Notes: generated by a model from the sequence alone, not told the origin. A stretch of DNA of 64,000 bases from Gemmiger formicilis (GCF_900167555.1 NZ_FUYF01000005.1:62001-126000), one strand, 5' to 3'; positions 26,801 to 35,543 are shown, counted from the stretch's first letter. Made by a program: numbers and translations.

Positions 26801-26860
26801 AAGATTTCTCCCCTTAAAATTTCGGCAGAATGCCGTTTTTAACATATATCCAAAGACGGC

Positions 26861-28960
26861 TTACACCGTCGTTTTGGCCTTGGGCGGACGTCCGCGGCGC
26901 TTGGGAGCCGCCTCGGACCCGGCGTCTGCGGCAGGGGCCGCAGTCTTGGCAGTGGTTTTTGCCGTCTTTTTGGCGGCGGGCTTGGCGGGCTTTTCCACTG
27001 CCTTGTCCACTGCCTTGTCCGCTGCCTTGTCCTCCGCCTTGGCGGCGCGCGGCTTGCGGGCAGCGGGCACGCTCAGGTAGAGGGTGGACAGCGGCGGTAG
27101 CGTCAGCGAAATATGCTGGTCGAAGCCGTGCATCGGGCCCTTTTTCGCCTTGACCGTGCCGTTGGTCACGCCGGAGCCGCCGTACTTCTTATCGTCGGAG
27201 TTGAGGATCTCCTTGTAGCTGCCGGGGTTCGGCACGCCCATCTGGTACTCCTTGCGCAGCACCGGGTTGAAGTTGCAGACGACAAGCACCATCTTGCCCG
27301 CAGCGTCGCGGCGCAGGAACGCGATGACGCTCTGCTTGCTGTCGTCGGGCACGATCCACTGGAAGCCCTCCCAGCTGTAATCGACCTGCCACAGGGCGGG
27401 CGTGTCACGGTAGAAGTGGTTCAGATCCCTGACGTAGCTTTGCAGCTCACGGTGCTTATCGTAGCCGAGCAGCATCCAGTCGAGCGGCTTCTTCTCGTCC
27501 CACTCGATAAACTGGCCGAAGTCCTGGCCCATAAAGAGCAGCTTTTTGCCGGGGTGGGCCATCATATAGCCGAAGAAGGTGCGCAGATTCGAGAATTTTT
27601 CCTCATAGTCGCCGGGCATCTTGTTCAGCAGGCTGCACTTGCCGTGGACGACCTCGTCGTGGCTGATGGGCAGCACGAAGTTCTCACTGAACGCATAGAA
27701 GAAGCTGAACGTGACCTTGCCGTGGTTGCCGGCGCGGAAGAGCGGGTCGGTTTTCATGTAGCTGAGCATGTCGTTCATCCAGCCCATGTTCCACTTGAAA
27801 TTGAAGCCCAAGCCCCCGTCGGACGCGGGCTTTGTGACCAGCGGCCAGGCGGTGGATTCCTCGGCGATCATCATTTTATGCGGATAGCGGCCCAGGATAG
27901 CCGTGTTCAGCTTCTGCAGGAAGGCGATGGCCTCGAGATTTTCCTTGCCGCCGTTGACGTTCTGCTCCCACTCGCCGTCCTTGCGGTTGTAGTCGAGGTA
28001 GAGCATACTGGCGACAGCATCGACGCGCAAACCGTCCACATGATATCGGTCCACCCAGAACATGGCGCTGGAGATCAGGAAGCTCTCGACCTCCTTCATG
28101 CCGTAGTTAAAGACCATCGTGCCCCATTCCTTGTGCTCACCGCGGCGGGGGTTGGGGTCCTCATAGCAGGGGGCGCCGTCGAACATGTACAGGCCGTAGC
28201 CATCCTTCGGGAAGTGGGCCGGGACCCAGTCCAGAATGACGCCGATGCCCGCCTGATGCAGCTTGTCGACGAAGGCCATGAAGTCCTTCGGCGTGCCGTA
28301 GCGGCTTGTCGGGGCAAAATAGCCCGTGACCTGATAGCCCCAGCTGCCGTCGAAGGGATACTCGGTGATGGGCAGCAGCTCCACGTGGGTGTAGCCCATC
28401 TCCTTTATGTACGGGATCAGCTCGTCGGCCAGCTCGGCATAGTTGTAGGGCACGCCGTTATCGGGGTCCTTCATCTTCCAGCTGCCGGCCTGCAGCTCGT
28501 AAATGGACATCGGGCTGTTGATGACATCCCGCTTTTCCTCGTCCCTGACCCAGTCGGCATCCCCCCAGGTGTAGCCCTCAATATCATAGACCTTGCTGCC
28601 GTTGGACGGGCGGGTCTCGGTATGGAAGGCATACGGGTCGGCCTTGTAGACCAGCTCATCCGCCGGGGTGGTGATGCAGTATTTGTAGACATCAAATTGT
28701 TTGATGCCGGGAACGAAGCGCTCCCAGATACCGTCCGTCACCTTTTCCATGGGGTGCTCGCCGGGCGTCCAGCTGTTGAAGTCACCCACAATGGAAACGG
28801 CCTTGGCGTGCGGTGCCCAGACACGGAACACCGCGCCGGCCTCGCCGTTTTCCTCGCACAGATGCGCACCGAAGTAGCGATAGGCCTCCTGATTGTTGCC
28901 CTGCTTGAACAGATAAATGGGCAGATCGGAGCTTTTGGGCGTTTCTTTGCGCTGTTTCAA
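26861..28960 (-). CDS. glgB: Glycogen branching enzyme with a basic AT-hook tail
   Basis: 699 residues, GH13 with an N-terminal CBM48 (AHLCEENGEAGAVFRVWAPHA). Catalytic landmarks are DGLRVDAVASMLYLDY (nucleophile Asp), the acid region MMIAEESTAWP and PISHDEVVHGK. Start is TTG with AGGGGAG six bases upstream. After the usual end of the family (LYLSVPA) there are about 68 extra residues, 631-699 (26864-27070): rich in Lys and Ala with KAADKAVDKAVEK and PAAKKTAKTTAKT, then the AT-hook-like KRRGRPPK at 687-694. Such histone-H1-like tails bind DNA or other polyanions; on a branching enzyme this is unexpected. First gene of the glg operon. Confidence 0.95.
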   Translation of the reverse strand: MKQRKETPKSSDLPIYLFKQGNNQEAYRYFGAHLCEENGEAGAVFRVWAPHAKAVSIVGDFNSWTPGEHPMEKVTDGIWERFVPGIKQFDVYKYCITTPADELVYKADPYAFHTETRPSNGSKVYDIEGYTWGDADWVRDEEKRDVINSPMSIYELQAGSWKMKDPDNGVPYNYAELADELIPYIKEMGYTHVELLPITEYPFDGSWGYQVTGYFAPTSRYGTPKDFMAFVDKLHQAGIGVILDWVPAHFPKDGYGLYMFDGAPCYEDPNPRRGEHKEWGTMVFNYGMKEVESFLISSAMFWVDRYHVDGLRVDAVASMLYLDYNRKDGEWEQNVNGGKENLEAIAFLQKLNTAILGRYPHKMMIAEESTAWPLVTKPASDGGLGFNFKWNMGWMNDMLSYMKTDPLFRAGNHGKVTFSFFYAFSENFVLPISHDEVVHGKCSLLNKMPGDYEEKFSNLRTFFGYMMAHPGKKLLFMGQDFGQFIEWDEKKPLDWMLLGYDKHRELQSYVRDLNHFYRDTPALWQVDYSWEGFQWIVPDDSKQSVIAFLRRDAAGKMVLVVCNFNPVLRKEYQMGVPNPGSYKEILNSDDKKYGGSGVTNGTVKAKKGPMHGFDQHISLTLPPLSTLYLSVPAARKPRAAKAEDKAADKAVDKAVEKPAKPAAKKTAKTTAKTAAPAADAGSEAAPKRRGRPPKAKTTV

Positions 28961-29028
28961 CGTAATCTCCCCTTTTGAGCGGTGCTGTAGTGGATACAGT
29001 ACACCGACTCTATATAATCTCTGTCTCT

Positions 29029-29057
29029 ATATTACCTGTTTCTTACGGGAAATGCAA
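29029..29057 (-). promoter_or_regulatory. Promoter of the glycogen operon
   Basis: TTGCAT (29052-29057) and TAATAT (29029-29034) with a 17-base spacer on the minus strand, about 65 bases before the glgB start. The rest of the gap to 29154 shows nothing notable. Confidence 0.75.
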
Positions 29058-29153
29058 GGTCTTTTGTGTAATATTCTGCTAAAATTTTCGTATGTTACCC
29101 ATTCGTTTTGTACAAGTTCGACATAAATCGAGCGTTTTTTCGGACAAATGTAC

Positions 29154-29196
29154 AAAAAAAGTCCCCTGCAAGGTTCTTTTTACACTTTGCAGGGGA
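29154..29196 (-). terminator. Terminator of the SGNH protein gene
   Basis: TCCCCTGCAA (29162-29171) pairs with TTGCAGGGGA (29187-29196), followed on the minus strand by seven T residues. Confidence 0.85.
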
Positions 29197-29219
29197 TTTG
29201 TGCAATTCGGAAATTATTT

Positions 29220-30230
29220 TCAGGTTCCGTAGATGTAGTACGGGTTCTCGCCGCTGTAGACGCTGCGGCGGTTCCAGACCGTGTGGGTGGCCAGGTATTC
29301 GGCCCAGGCATGGTAGCCCGCGGCATTGAAGTGGACGCCGTCCTTCGTGGCGTAGTCGTCGATCTGGCTGCCGTCGGCGGGGTTGGTCAGGGCCTCGCGG
29401 ATGTTGATATAGTAGCAGCCCTTGCGCAGCGCCATGTTGGCCAGCAGGTCGTTGACCGTGGCAATGCGGGTGTTGTCCAGACCGGGCTTGGAGGCGACCA
29501 CATCCTCCTGTACGCCGGGGATGGACTGGATATAAATCGTCACGCCGGGGTTCAGCTGCTCACGCAGCATATCAATGAGGCGCTCGTAGTAGGCGATAAA
29601 GCTGTCCTCACTGCCCTGCACGACGAGGTTGTTCGTGCCGACAAGGATATAGAGATAATCCGGCTGGCTGGCGGCAATGGTTTCCATCGGGGTCTCGTTC
29701 GCACCGGTGACGGCGTTCTTGACGCTGACATTGTTGACAAAGGTCTGCACGCCCGCGCTGACGTAGGTGGCGTAGTGGGCATTGTGGTAGCCCGTATCGT
29801 AGATGCCAAGGCCCGACGCGATGCTGTCGCCCGCGAAGGTGACGGTGTTGAAATAGTCGTTCGTCACGGTGCCCAGCATCGGGACGGCCACCATGCGGTG
29901 ATCGGTGTTGCGGTACTCGGTGTCGATCGTGGCCGCGACAGCCTCGGACTTGTCCCACGCGGCGGTATCGACGCCCGGCAGGATGCGCTGCGGCTCGGCA
30001 ATGTCTGTCGGGGCTGCCGAGGGGGCCTCGGTGGGCACAGCGGCGGATGCGGCCTGCTCCGGCGTAGCGGATTCCGCCGGGGAAGTCTGAGCCGGGGCAC
30101 TCTGCCGCGTGAACCAGAAGTAGCCCACGCCGATGCAGAGCACCACTAAAACAACGATGAGGATCAGGAACAGTCTGCGCTTGCGGCGCCTGCCTGCGAC
30201 CTCATTGCGGTAGGTATAAAAATCAGCCAT
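29220..30230 (-). CDS. Membrane-anchored SGNH/GDSL hydrolase-like protein
   Basis: 336 residues. A basic start (NEVAGRRRKRR) and one membrane helix (about residues 20-42) are followed by an Ala/Pro/Ser/Thr-rich linker and an extracellular SGNH domain. Blocks are VTFAGDSIASGLG (nucleophile Ser), ILVGTNNLV (GxND-like block) and DGVHFNAAGYHAW (Asp-x-x-His). Likely an extracellular esterase, for example of cell-wall glycan or lipid O-acyl groups. Single gene with its own promoter and terminator. Confidence 0.88.
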   Translation of the reverse strand: MADFYTYRNEVAGRRRKRRLFLILIVVLVVLCIGVGYFWFTRQSAPAQTSPAESATPEQAASAAVPTEAPSAAPTDIAEPQRILPGVDTAAWDKSEAVAATIDTEYRNTDHRMVAVPMLGTVTNDYFNTVTFAGDSIASGLGIYDTGYHNAHYATYVSAGVQTFVNNVSVKNAVTGANETPMETIAASQPDYLYILVGTNNLVVQGSEDSFIAYYERLIDMLREQLNPGVTIYIQSIPGVQEDVVASKPGLDNTRIATVNDLLANMALRKGCYYINIREALTNPADGSQIDDYATKDGVHFNAAGYHAWAEYLATHTVWNRRSVYSGENPYYIYGT

Positions 30231-30269
30231 AAAAGCTCCTATTCTTTACGCAATCAAGCATGTATAGCT

Positions 30270-30298
30270 ATTATACGCCGGAACCGCACCGGGTACAA
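30270..30298 (-). promoter_or_regulatory. Promoter of the SGNH protein gene
   Basis: TTGTAC (30293-30298) and TATAAT (30270-30275) with a 17-base spacer on the minus strand. Confidence 0.8.
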
Positions 30299-30350
30299 GT
30301 GGCCACAGCAAATTTTACAGACCGAAAAAGGGACGTTTGCAAAAATTAGC

Positions 30351-30379
30351 TTGACGCTTTTCCCCTGTACCCCTATAAT
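30351..30379 (+). promoter_or_regulatory. Promoter of the DegV gene
   Basis: TTGACG (30351-30356) and TATAAT (30374-30379) with a 17-base spacer. Confidence 0.85.
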
Positions 30380-30429
30380 AAGAGTAAGAATAGACGTGAT
30401 CAATCATCACAGAACGGAGGTCCTGCCCC

Positions 30430-31269
30430 ATGGCATGGATGATCGTATCCGACAGCTCCTGCGAGATCCGCGAGCTGGAAAACCCGGCACCGGGCGTGCA
30501 GTTTGCCCTTGTACCGTTTAAAATCCGCGTTGGTGAACGCGAGTATGTTGACCTTGCCACGCTGAACACCCAGCAGATGCTGCAGGCCATGACCGACTAC
30601 AACGGTGCCAGCACCACCGCCTGCCCCAGCCCCGAAGAATGGGCCGAATATTTTTTGCAGGCGGACAACGTGTTTGCCTTCACCATCAGCAGCAACCTGT
30701 CCGGCAGCTACAATGCCGCCATGGCCGCGCGCGAGATGGTGCTGGAGGAGCACCCCGAGAAGAAAATTTTTGTGCTGGACACGCTGAGCTGCTCCGGTGC
30801 GCTGGCCGGTGCCGCCGAGCTGGCCAACAAGCTGATCGGCGAGGATCAGACATTTGACGACATCTGCTTTGCGCTGAAAAAGTTTGCCGATAGCACCCAC
30901 ATCCTGTTTGCACTGGCGAGCTTTGACAATCTGGCCAAGAACGGCCGTGTCAACAGGGTAGTTGGTTTTATCGCAGGCCGCCTGAACATGCGCGTTCTGG
31001 GCCGCCGCACGTCGGACGGCAAGATCGACTTTTACTTCAAGACCCGCGGCGAGACCCGCGTGCTGGCAAGGATTCTGGAGCAGATGGACGAGGACAAATA
31101 CGATGGTGTCCATCCGGTACTCATCAGCGAGTGCGGCAATCAGAACGCCGCCCAGCTTTTGCATCACGGCATTGAGGCCAAGTGGCCCGGCGCTCCGGTG
31201 AAAATCGTGCCCTGCTCCGGCCTGTGCAGCTTCTACGCGCAGGATCAGGGCATCATTATCACGTATTAA
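30430..31269 (+). CDS. DegV family fatty-acid-binding protein
   Basis: 279 residues beginning MAWMIVSDSSCEIREL, with the family motifs DSSC (compare DSxxDL), TACPSPEEW and TISSNLSGSYNAA. Members bind a fatty acid between two domains; FakB proteins among them present fatty acids to the kinase FakA for phosphorylation. No fakA-like gene is nearby. ACGGAGGT lies eight bases before the ATG. Single gene ending in a strong terminator. Confidence 0.92.
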   Translation: MAWMIVSDSSCEIRELENPAPGVQFALVPFKIRVGEREYVDLATLNTQQMLQAMTDYNGASTTACPSPEEWAEYFLQADNVFAFTISSNLSGSYNAAMAAREMVLEEHPEKKIFVLDTLSCSGALAGAAELANKLIGEDQTFDDICFALKKFADSTHILFALASFDNLAKNGRVNRVVGFIAGRLNMRVLGRRTSDGKIDFYFKTRGETRVLARILEQMDEDKYDGVHPVLISECGNQNAAQLLHHGIEAKWPGAPVKIVPCSGLCSFYAQDQGIIITY

Positions 31270-31280
31270 GGAAAAAATAT

Positions 31281-31315
31281 ACCGCCGTGCATGGATTTGC
31301 ACGGCGGTTTTTGTT
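31281..31315 (+). terminator. Terminator of the DegV gene
   Basis: A perfect 11-bp stem (31281-31291 with 31298-31308) is followed by TTTTGTTTTG. Confidence 0.9.
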
Positions 31316-31319
31316 TTGT

Positions 31320-31480
31320 TGGCTTCCCCCTTGGGGGAAGCTGTCAGCGGCCCTGACCGCTGACTGATGAGGGGCAGGTGTACGGCCATCATCCGTTGGC
31401 GCGATATAACATAGACCCGCCCCCTCACCCCCCCTCGGGCGGGGCCTCGGCCACCTTCCCCCGCCCGCGGGGGAAGGCAT
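31320..31480. repeat. Larger dispersed repeat (GGCTTCCCCC...GGGGGAAG family)
   Basis: GGCTTCCCCCTTGGGGGAAGC is followed by GCTGTCAGCGG...CCGCTGAC and TGATGAGGGG; the right end CCTTCCCCCGC...GGGGGAAGG mirrors the left. Related copies are at 14.94-15.04, 34.37-34.57 and 53.78-53.98 kb. It contains no coding frame of interest. Confidence 0.7.
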
Positions 31481-31482
31481 TC

Positions 31483-32343
31483 TTATTCCGGCAGCCGCTC
31501 CTTCACGAAATCCAGGAACGCCTGGGCGGCGGGGGCGAGGTTCTCGCCGCAGGCGAGACCGATCTCCATCATCTGGTGGGGATTCATCGGGCGCTCCACG
31601 ACGCCGGGATAGCCGCCCTGGTGGTTGATGGCGTTGTTTACGCTGATGCCCAAGCCCGCCGACACCATGGCATAGGTCGCCGTGATGTCCATCGTGGAAT
31701 AGCGTGCGTCGGGGCGGGCCTTCAGCTTGTCAAAAATCAGGGTGATGTCGGTCTCCATGCCCGGGTAGCTGTCGATGAACGGCTCGGTCTTCAGGCTTTC
31801 CACCGGGAAGGACTCGCGGTCCGCCAGCGGGTGGTTTTTGGGCAGCAGGACCATCAGCTCGTCCTGGCGGATGGGCAGCCAGACCGGCAGCGAGTCACGG
31901 TGGCTGATGAGGCAGAAATCCGTGCGGTGATCCAGCAGCATCTCGGCCAGCTCGCTGCTGGTGCCGTTGACGATCTTGATGACCACGCCGGGGTGCCGTG
32001 TGCGGAACGCCGCCATCATCCGGGTGACCCACTCATAGTAGCAGTTATACGCCGTACCGATGACAATGGTGCCGCAGTCTGCGCCGCGCACCTTGGCTGC
32101 GGTCTGTTCCAGCCGCTCCTGCGCAAACAGCAGCTCACGCACCGACGGCAGCAGCTGGCGGCATTCCGCGGTGGGCTGCACGCCGCTTTTGGCGCGGTGC
32201 AGCAGCGCAAAGCCCAGCTCCTTTTCCAGCGTTGCCACGCTGCGGCTGATGCCGGAGACCGTAAACCCCATCTCCTCCGCCGCCGCACGCAGGCTGCCGT
32301 GGTCGATTGCCTTTAATAAGATCTGCCAGCGTTCTGTATCCAT
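31483..32343 (-). CDS. LysR family transcriptional regulator
   Basis: 286 residues starting MDTERWQILLKAIDHGSLRAAAEEMGFTVSGISRSVATLEKELG, a LysR winged helix-turn-helix, followed by an effector domain (TIVIGTAYNCYYEWVTRMMAAF). It fits the later-diverging LysR group seen in Clostridia. Start at 32343 is chosen for AGAGG six bases upstream and family alignment. No adjacent divergent target gene is obvious, so its regulon is unknown. Confidence 0.92.
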   Translation of the reverse strand: MDTERWQILLKAIDHGSLRAAAEEMGFTVSGISRSVATLEKELGFALLHRAKSGVQPTAECRQLLPSVRELLFAQERLEQTAAKVRGADCGTIVIGTAYNCYYEWVTRMMAAFRTRHPGVVIKIVNGTSSELAEMLLDHRTDFCLISHRDSLPVWLPIRQDELMVLLPKNHPLADRESFPVESLKTEPFIDSYPGMETDITLIFDKLKARPDARYSTMDITATYAMVSAGLGISVNNAINHQGGYPGVVERPMNPHQMMEIGLACGENLAPAAQAFLDFVKERLPE

Positions 32344-32449
32344 CTTGTACCTCTTATTGCCATATTTGCAATTTTGTAAAAATTGTGTTACGTTTTCATC
32401 AATCATAAGACAGAACGCCGGATTTGTCAAGAGCAGGAGGACGGAAATT

Positions 32450-32478
32450 AAAAAAGCCTCCCCCGGTTACGAGGGAGG
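32450..32478 (-). terminator. Terminator of the exonuclease-HAD operon
   Basis: A CCTCCC/GGGAGG stem (32457-32462 with 32473-32478) is followed on the minus strand by six T residues (32450-32455). Confidence 0.75.
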
Positions 32479-32507
32479 TGTCCCGCAGAGCCGGAGCTTG
32501 GGGTTCA

Positions 32508-33467
32508 TCACTCTTTTATATTCCGCTCCTGCTTGCGCTTCATGCGCTCAAGCAGAGCCGCCTTCTGCTTGTCCCATTTGGCATCGTACTCCGGGGTAGC
32601 CGGGTCGATGCAGCGGGCAAAGCTCCAATGCAGGCCGTCGCGGCGGCTCAGCTTAAAGCGCAGATACCAGTGTCCGCAGTAGGGGCAGGCTGCTCTGGTA
32701 AAGTAGCCCGTGTTGCCGCGCTTGAGCCAGACCTCGTCGTTTTGCAGCGGCGCGCCGCACTCAGGGCAGCCGGCCTGATACAGCTCGGGCACGCTGCGGT
32801 AGTCGTCGTGTTCCATGCGGTTCATGAACAACTGCACGTCGCGGCCCGTGTTCTCGGCACCGAGCAGCGCCTCGGTCAGCAGTTCCTCCTCCGTCGGATA
32901 GGTCGCGAGGCCCTCGGCCAGCGGCAGCTTGCGGCAGACCCTGGCCGTATAGAGCGCGTCGTCCAGTGCGTTGTGGAACGGTTCTTCCTTGGGGATGCCC
33001 AGGCGGTCCACAACGCTTTCCAGGGTCAGGCCCTCTCCCTCCTTGCGGGGGTAAGCCTGCAGGAAGATGCGCTGCAGGTCGTACCAGCGGTTCGGCCAGT
33101 TTTCATCCAGCCCGACGAGGAACAGGTTTTGCTTTAAAACCGGCACGTCGTCCAGGCCCCACTCGGCCAGCTCGGCATCGTCGCCCGCCCAGTCAAGAAA
33201 TTTCTGCAGACCCTCCTTCATCGGCAGGCCCGCGTCCAGGTCGCCCTGGGACAGACCCGTGACCTTGGCGATATGATGCTGCAATTTGCGGAAAATGTGC
33301 GGCTTGAGGTTGACCTCAAACGTATCCAGCACGTCGCCGCGGTCATTGATGCGGGCCGCGCCGATCTGAATGATTTCACCGCGCAGCGTCAGCTCTGTGC
33401 CGTGATAGAGGAAGGTTTTCGGCTGGTAGCCGATGTTCCATTCCAAATCGAAAACGATCAGATTCAC
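32508..33467 (-). CDS. DEDD-family 3'-5' exonuclease with zinc-ribbon-like C terminus
   Basis: 319 residues beginning MNLIVFDLEWN, the exonuclease I motif with Asp7 and Glu9, then Exo II in the region AEWGLDDVPVLKQNL and Exo III HNALDDALYTA. This places it with RNase T / sporulation-inhibitor KapD-like DEDDh nucleases. The C-terminal part carries CPECG and CPYCG pairs 25 residues apart, a zinc-ribbon-like element that may bind nucleic acid. It is three bases after the HAD gene and co-transcribed. Confidence 0.88.
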   Translation of the reverse strand: MNLIVFDLEWNIGYQPKTFLYHGTELTLRGEIIQIGAARINDRGDVLDTFEVNLKPHIFRKLQHHIAKVTGLSQGDLDAGLPMKEGLQKFLDWAGDDAELAEWGLDDVPVLKQNLFLVGLDENWPNRWYDLQRIFLQAYPRKEGEGLTLESVVDRLGIPKEEPFHNALDDALYTARVCRKLPLAEGLATYPTEEELLTEALLGAENTGRDVQLFMNRMEHDDYRSVPELYQAGCPECGAPLQNDEVWLKRGNTGYFTRAACPYCGHWYLRFKLSRRDGLHWSFARCIDPATPEYDAKWDKQKAALLERMKRKQERNIKE

Positions 33468-33470
33468 AGG

Positions 33471-34289
33471 TCAGGTCTCCTCATTCAAAATAAACTTCTC
33501 CACCGCCAGGCCCACGCCGTCGTGGTCGTTATCGGCGGTCAGGTAGTTGGCCGCGGCCTTGACCGGCGGCTGGGCGTTGCCCATAGCCACGCCCATACCG
33601 GCCAGGCGTATCATCGGCAGGTCGTTCCAGCCGTCACCGCAGGCCATCAGGTTGGCGGAGGTCAGGCCCTTGGCGCGCAGCAGAATTTCCAGCGAGGTAT
33701 CCTTGCCGACGCCGAGGGGCATTGTTTCAATAAAGAAAGGTGCGCTGCGGCAGATGGACAGCTTGCCCGCAAACTCCTGTTGCATCAGCTCCTCAACGTG
33801 CGGCATGTCGGCGGGGTCGCCGGTCAGCAGCAGCTTGTTGATGGGGTAGGTCACCTCGGCGGGCAGGTTTTCCACCTTGCGCACGGGGATCTTGTTGATG
33901 CGGGCTTCCTCCAGCACGTAGGGGGCGTCGGGAACCTCGGTCACGATGCCGTTTTTGTCGTAGGTCAGCGGCACGACGTTCCAATAGCGGCTGAACGTGC
34001 AGACCGGCTCGATCAGGTCTGCCGGGAAGGCATGCTGCACCAGCGTCTGTCCGGTCCGGCAGTCGATGATCTTGCCGCCGTTGTAACTCAAAATACAGCC
34101 GCCGTACTTTTCGAGCTCGAGTTCCCTGGCCAGCGGCTCAATGCCGACGGTGGGCCGTCCGCTGACCAGCACGATGCAGACACCGCGGCGGGCCGCCTCC
34201 TGCAATGCCGCCTTTGTGCGCGGTGTGATGACTTTTTCGGTGTTAGTCAGGGTGCCGTCAAGGTCCAGCGCCAAAACTTTATATTGCAT
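33471..34289 (-). CDS. Cof-type HAD-IIB sugar-phosphate phosphatase
   Basis: 272 residues with HAD motif I LALDLDGTLTNT (residues 6-17), motif II VSGRPT, and the C-terminal motif ACGDGWNDLPMIRLAG. Cof-type proteins hydrolyse sugar phosphates and related metabolites. First gene of a two-gene operon with the exonuclease. Confidence 0.92.
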   Translation of the reverse strand: MQYKVLALDLDGTLTNTEKVITPRTKAALQEAARRGVCIVLVSGRPTVGIEPLARELELEKYGGCILSYNGGKIIDCRTGQTLVQHAFPADLIEPVCTFSRYWNVVPLTYDKNGIVTEVPDAPYVLEEARINKIPVRKVENLPAEVTYPINKLLLTGDPADMPHVEELMQQEFAGKLSICRSAPFFIETMPLGVGKDTSLEILLRAKGLTSANLMACGDGWNDLPMIRLAGMGVAMGNAQPPVKAAANYLTADNDHDGVGLAVEKFILNEET

Positions 34290-34320
34290 GGTTATTCCCC
34301 CGGAATGCAGATTTGTGTAT

Positions 34321-34349
34321 ATTGTACTCTAAAATTGGGGATTATGCAA
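34321..34349 (-). promoter_or_regulatory. Promoter of the HAD-exonuclease operon
   Basis: TTGCAT (34344-34349) and TACAAT (34321-34326) with a 17-base spacer on the minus strand. Confidence 0.8.
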
Positions 34350-34355
34350 GCATCT

Positions 34356-34566
34356 TGCCTACCCCTGCGGGGCTGCGCCCGCAGGCGCGTGTCGGAGCGC
34401 AACCGCCGTAGGCGGCTCTTAGCGCGTAGACTGAAACTGGTCCCGCAGGGCCGGATGAGGGGTATGTTTGCCATTTTTACCCGTTGGTGGGATACCATGG
34501 CAGGGTCGGCCCTCATCAGTCAGTGGTCGGAGCCACTGACAGCTTCCCCCGCGGGGGAAGCCCTTT
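34356..34566. repeat. Larger dispersed repeat with nested module
   Basis: The gap between the HAD and mntP promoters holds a copy of the GATGAGGGG...CCTCATCAGTCAGTGG...CTTCCCCCGCGGGGGAAG repeat. A nested module at about 34368-34433 (CGCAACCGCCGTAGGCGG and flanks) occurs in inverted orientation at about 53906-53970. Confidence 0.7.
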
Positions 34567-34592
34567 GTTTAAGATTAGCCATTTCTAACGTA

Positions 34593-34621
34593 TTGACAAG
34601 CATTCTCACCTATGCTACACT
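34593..34621 (+). promoter_or_regulatory. Promoter of the mntP transcript
   Basis: TTGACA (34593-34598) and TACACT (34616-34621) with a 17-base spacer, just before the riboswitch. Confidence 0.85.
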
Positions 34622-34630
34622 ATCCGAAAC

Positions 34631-34762
34631 AATAAGGGAGTAGTCAGCGCAGCGGTGGAGCAGCCGCCGCGCAGTTCTGCCAACACAATGAGCGTTTGCT
34701 CTGGCTTTACTTTAAACGACGAGACTTATCTGCCCGTTTTCACGGGTGGATAGGTCTTTTTT
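34631..34762 (+). promoter_or_regulatory. yybP-ykoY-type manganese riboswitch with terminator
   Basis: The leader begins AATAAGGGAGTAGTC, matching the conserved GGGGAGUAG-like start of the yybP-ykoY class, contains a GCGGTGGAGCAGCCGC stem and the second conserved part near GGCTTTACTTTAAACGAC, and ends in a strong terminator: AGACTTATCTGCCCG (34722-34736) pairs with 34743-34757, then six T. It lies directly upstream of an MntP gene, a known target of this class. High manganese should favour antitermination. Confidence 0.8.
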
Positions 34763-34797
34763 ATTGTCTGCACCCTGCCAAAACGGAGGAGAAAATC

Positions 34798-35355
34798 ATG
34801 ACTTTATTCGACCTGATCCTGATTGCCGTCAGCCTCTCGATGGACGCATTCGCCGTCTCGATCTGCAAGGGGCTGTCCGTCCGCAAGGTAAGTCTGCAGC
34901 ACGCTATGATCTGCGGCGTCTGGTTCGGCGGGTTTCAGTTTTTGATGCCTGCACTGGGCTATTTTCTCGGTGACCGGTTTGCCGCGCTGCTGACGAAGTT
35001 CGGCCCGTGGATCGCGTTTGTGCTGCTGGCGCTCATCGGTGCGAACATGATCAAGGAGAGTTTTGGCGGCGACGAGCAGCTGGACGACGACTACTCCGCC
35101 AAAGCCATGCTGCCGCTGGCCATTGCCACCAGCATTGATGCGTTTGCCGTCGGCGTCAGCTTTGCAGCCATGCAGGTGAACATTCTGCCCGCTGCCGGGC
35201 TGATCGGCGTTATCACCTGCCTGCTGTCCGCCATCGGCGTCAAGGTCGGTGCCATGTTCGGCGACAAGTACCGCGCCCCCGCCGAGCGCATCGGCGGCAT
35301 TGTGCTGATCCTGATCGGTGTCAAGACGCTGCTGGCGGGGCTGGGTGTGCTGTAA
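34798..35355 (+). CDS. mntP: Manganese exporter MntP
   Basis: 185 residues, six membrane helices in two similar halves. The duplicated motif is clear: SMDAFAVSICKGL in helix 1 and TSIDAFAVGVSFA in helix 4, whose aspartates are needed for Mn export in the E. coli homologue. ATG at 34798 has ACGGAGGAG upstream; the longer frame runs back into the riboswitch and is rejected. The gene is under the Mn-type riboswitch, which supports the assignment. Confidence 0.95.
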   Translation: MTLFDLILIAVSLSMDAFAVSICKGLSVRKVSLQHAMICGVWFGGFQFLMPALGYFLGDRFAALLTKFGPWIAFVLLALIGANMIKESFGGDEQLDDDYSAKAMLPLAIATSIDAFAVGVSFAAMQVNILPAAGLIGVITCLLSAIGVKVGAMFGDKYRAPAERIGGIVLILIGVKTLLAGLGVL

Positions 35356-35367
35356 TTTGGTGTACCT

Positions 35368-35477
35368 GTAGGGGCCGGGCATGCCCGGCCCGCGGCTTAC
35401 CCGCAAACGCCCGGATGAGCGGGCGGATATGGAATCCGCCCCTACGGCGTGGGGGCGATGCTCGTCATCGCCCCGGA
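35368..35477. repeat. Composite palindromic repeat, three modules
   Basis: GTAGGGGCCGGGCATGCCCGGCCC, GGGCGGATATGGAATCCGCCC and GGGGGCGATGCTCGTCATCGCCCC follow each other. The same three-module layout recurs at 44.0-44.2 kb with other stem sequences. Confidence 0.8.
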
Positions 35478-35543
35478 AGCGCCTGGGCTGCCGGAAGCTA
35501 ACGGGTCGCAGATGTGCGGTCCCTGCAACGCTGCAAGACAAGC

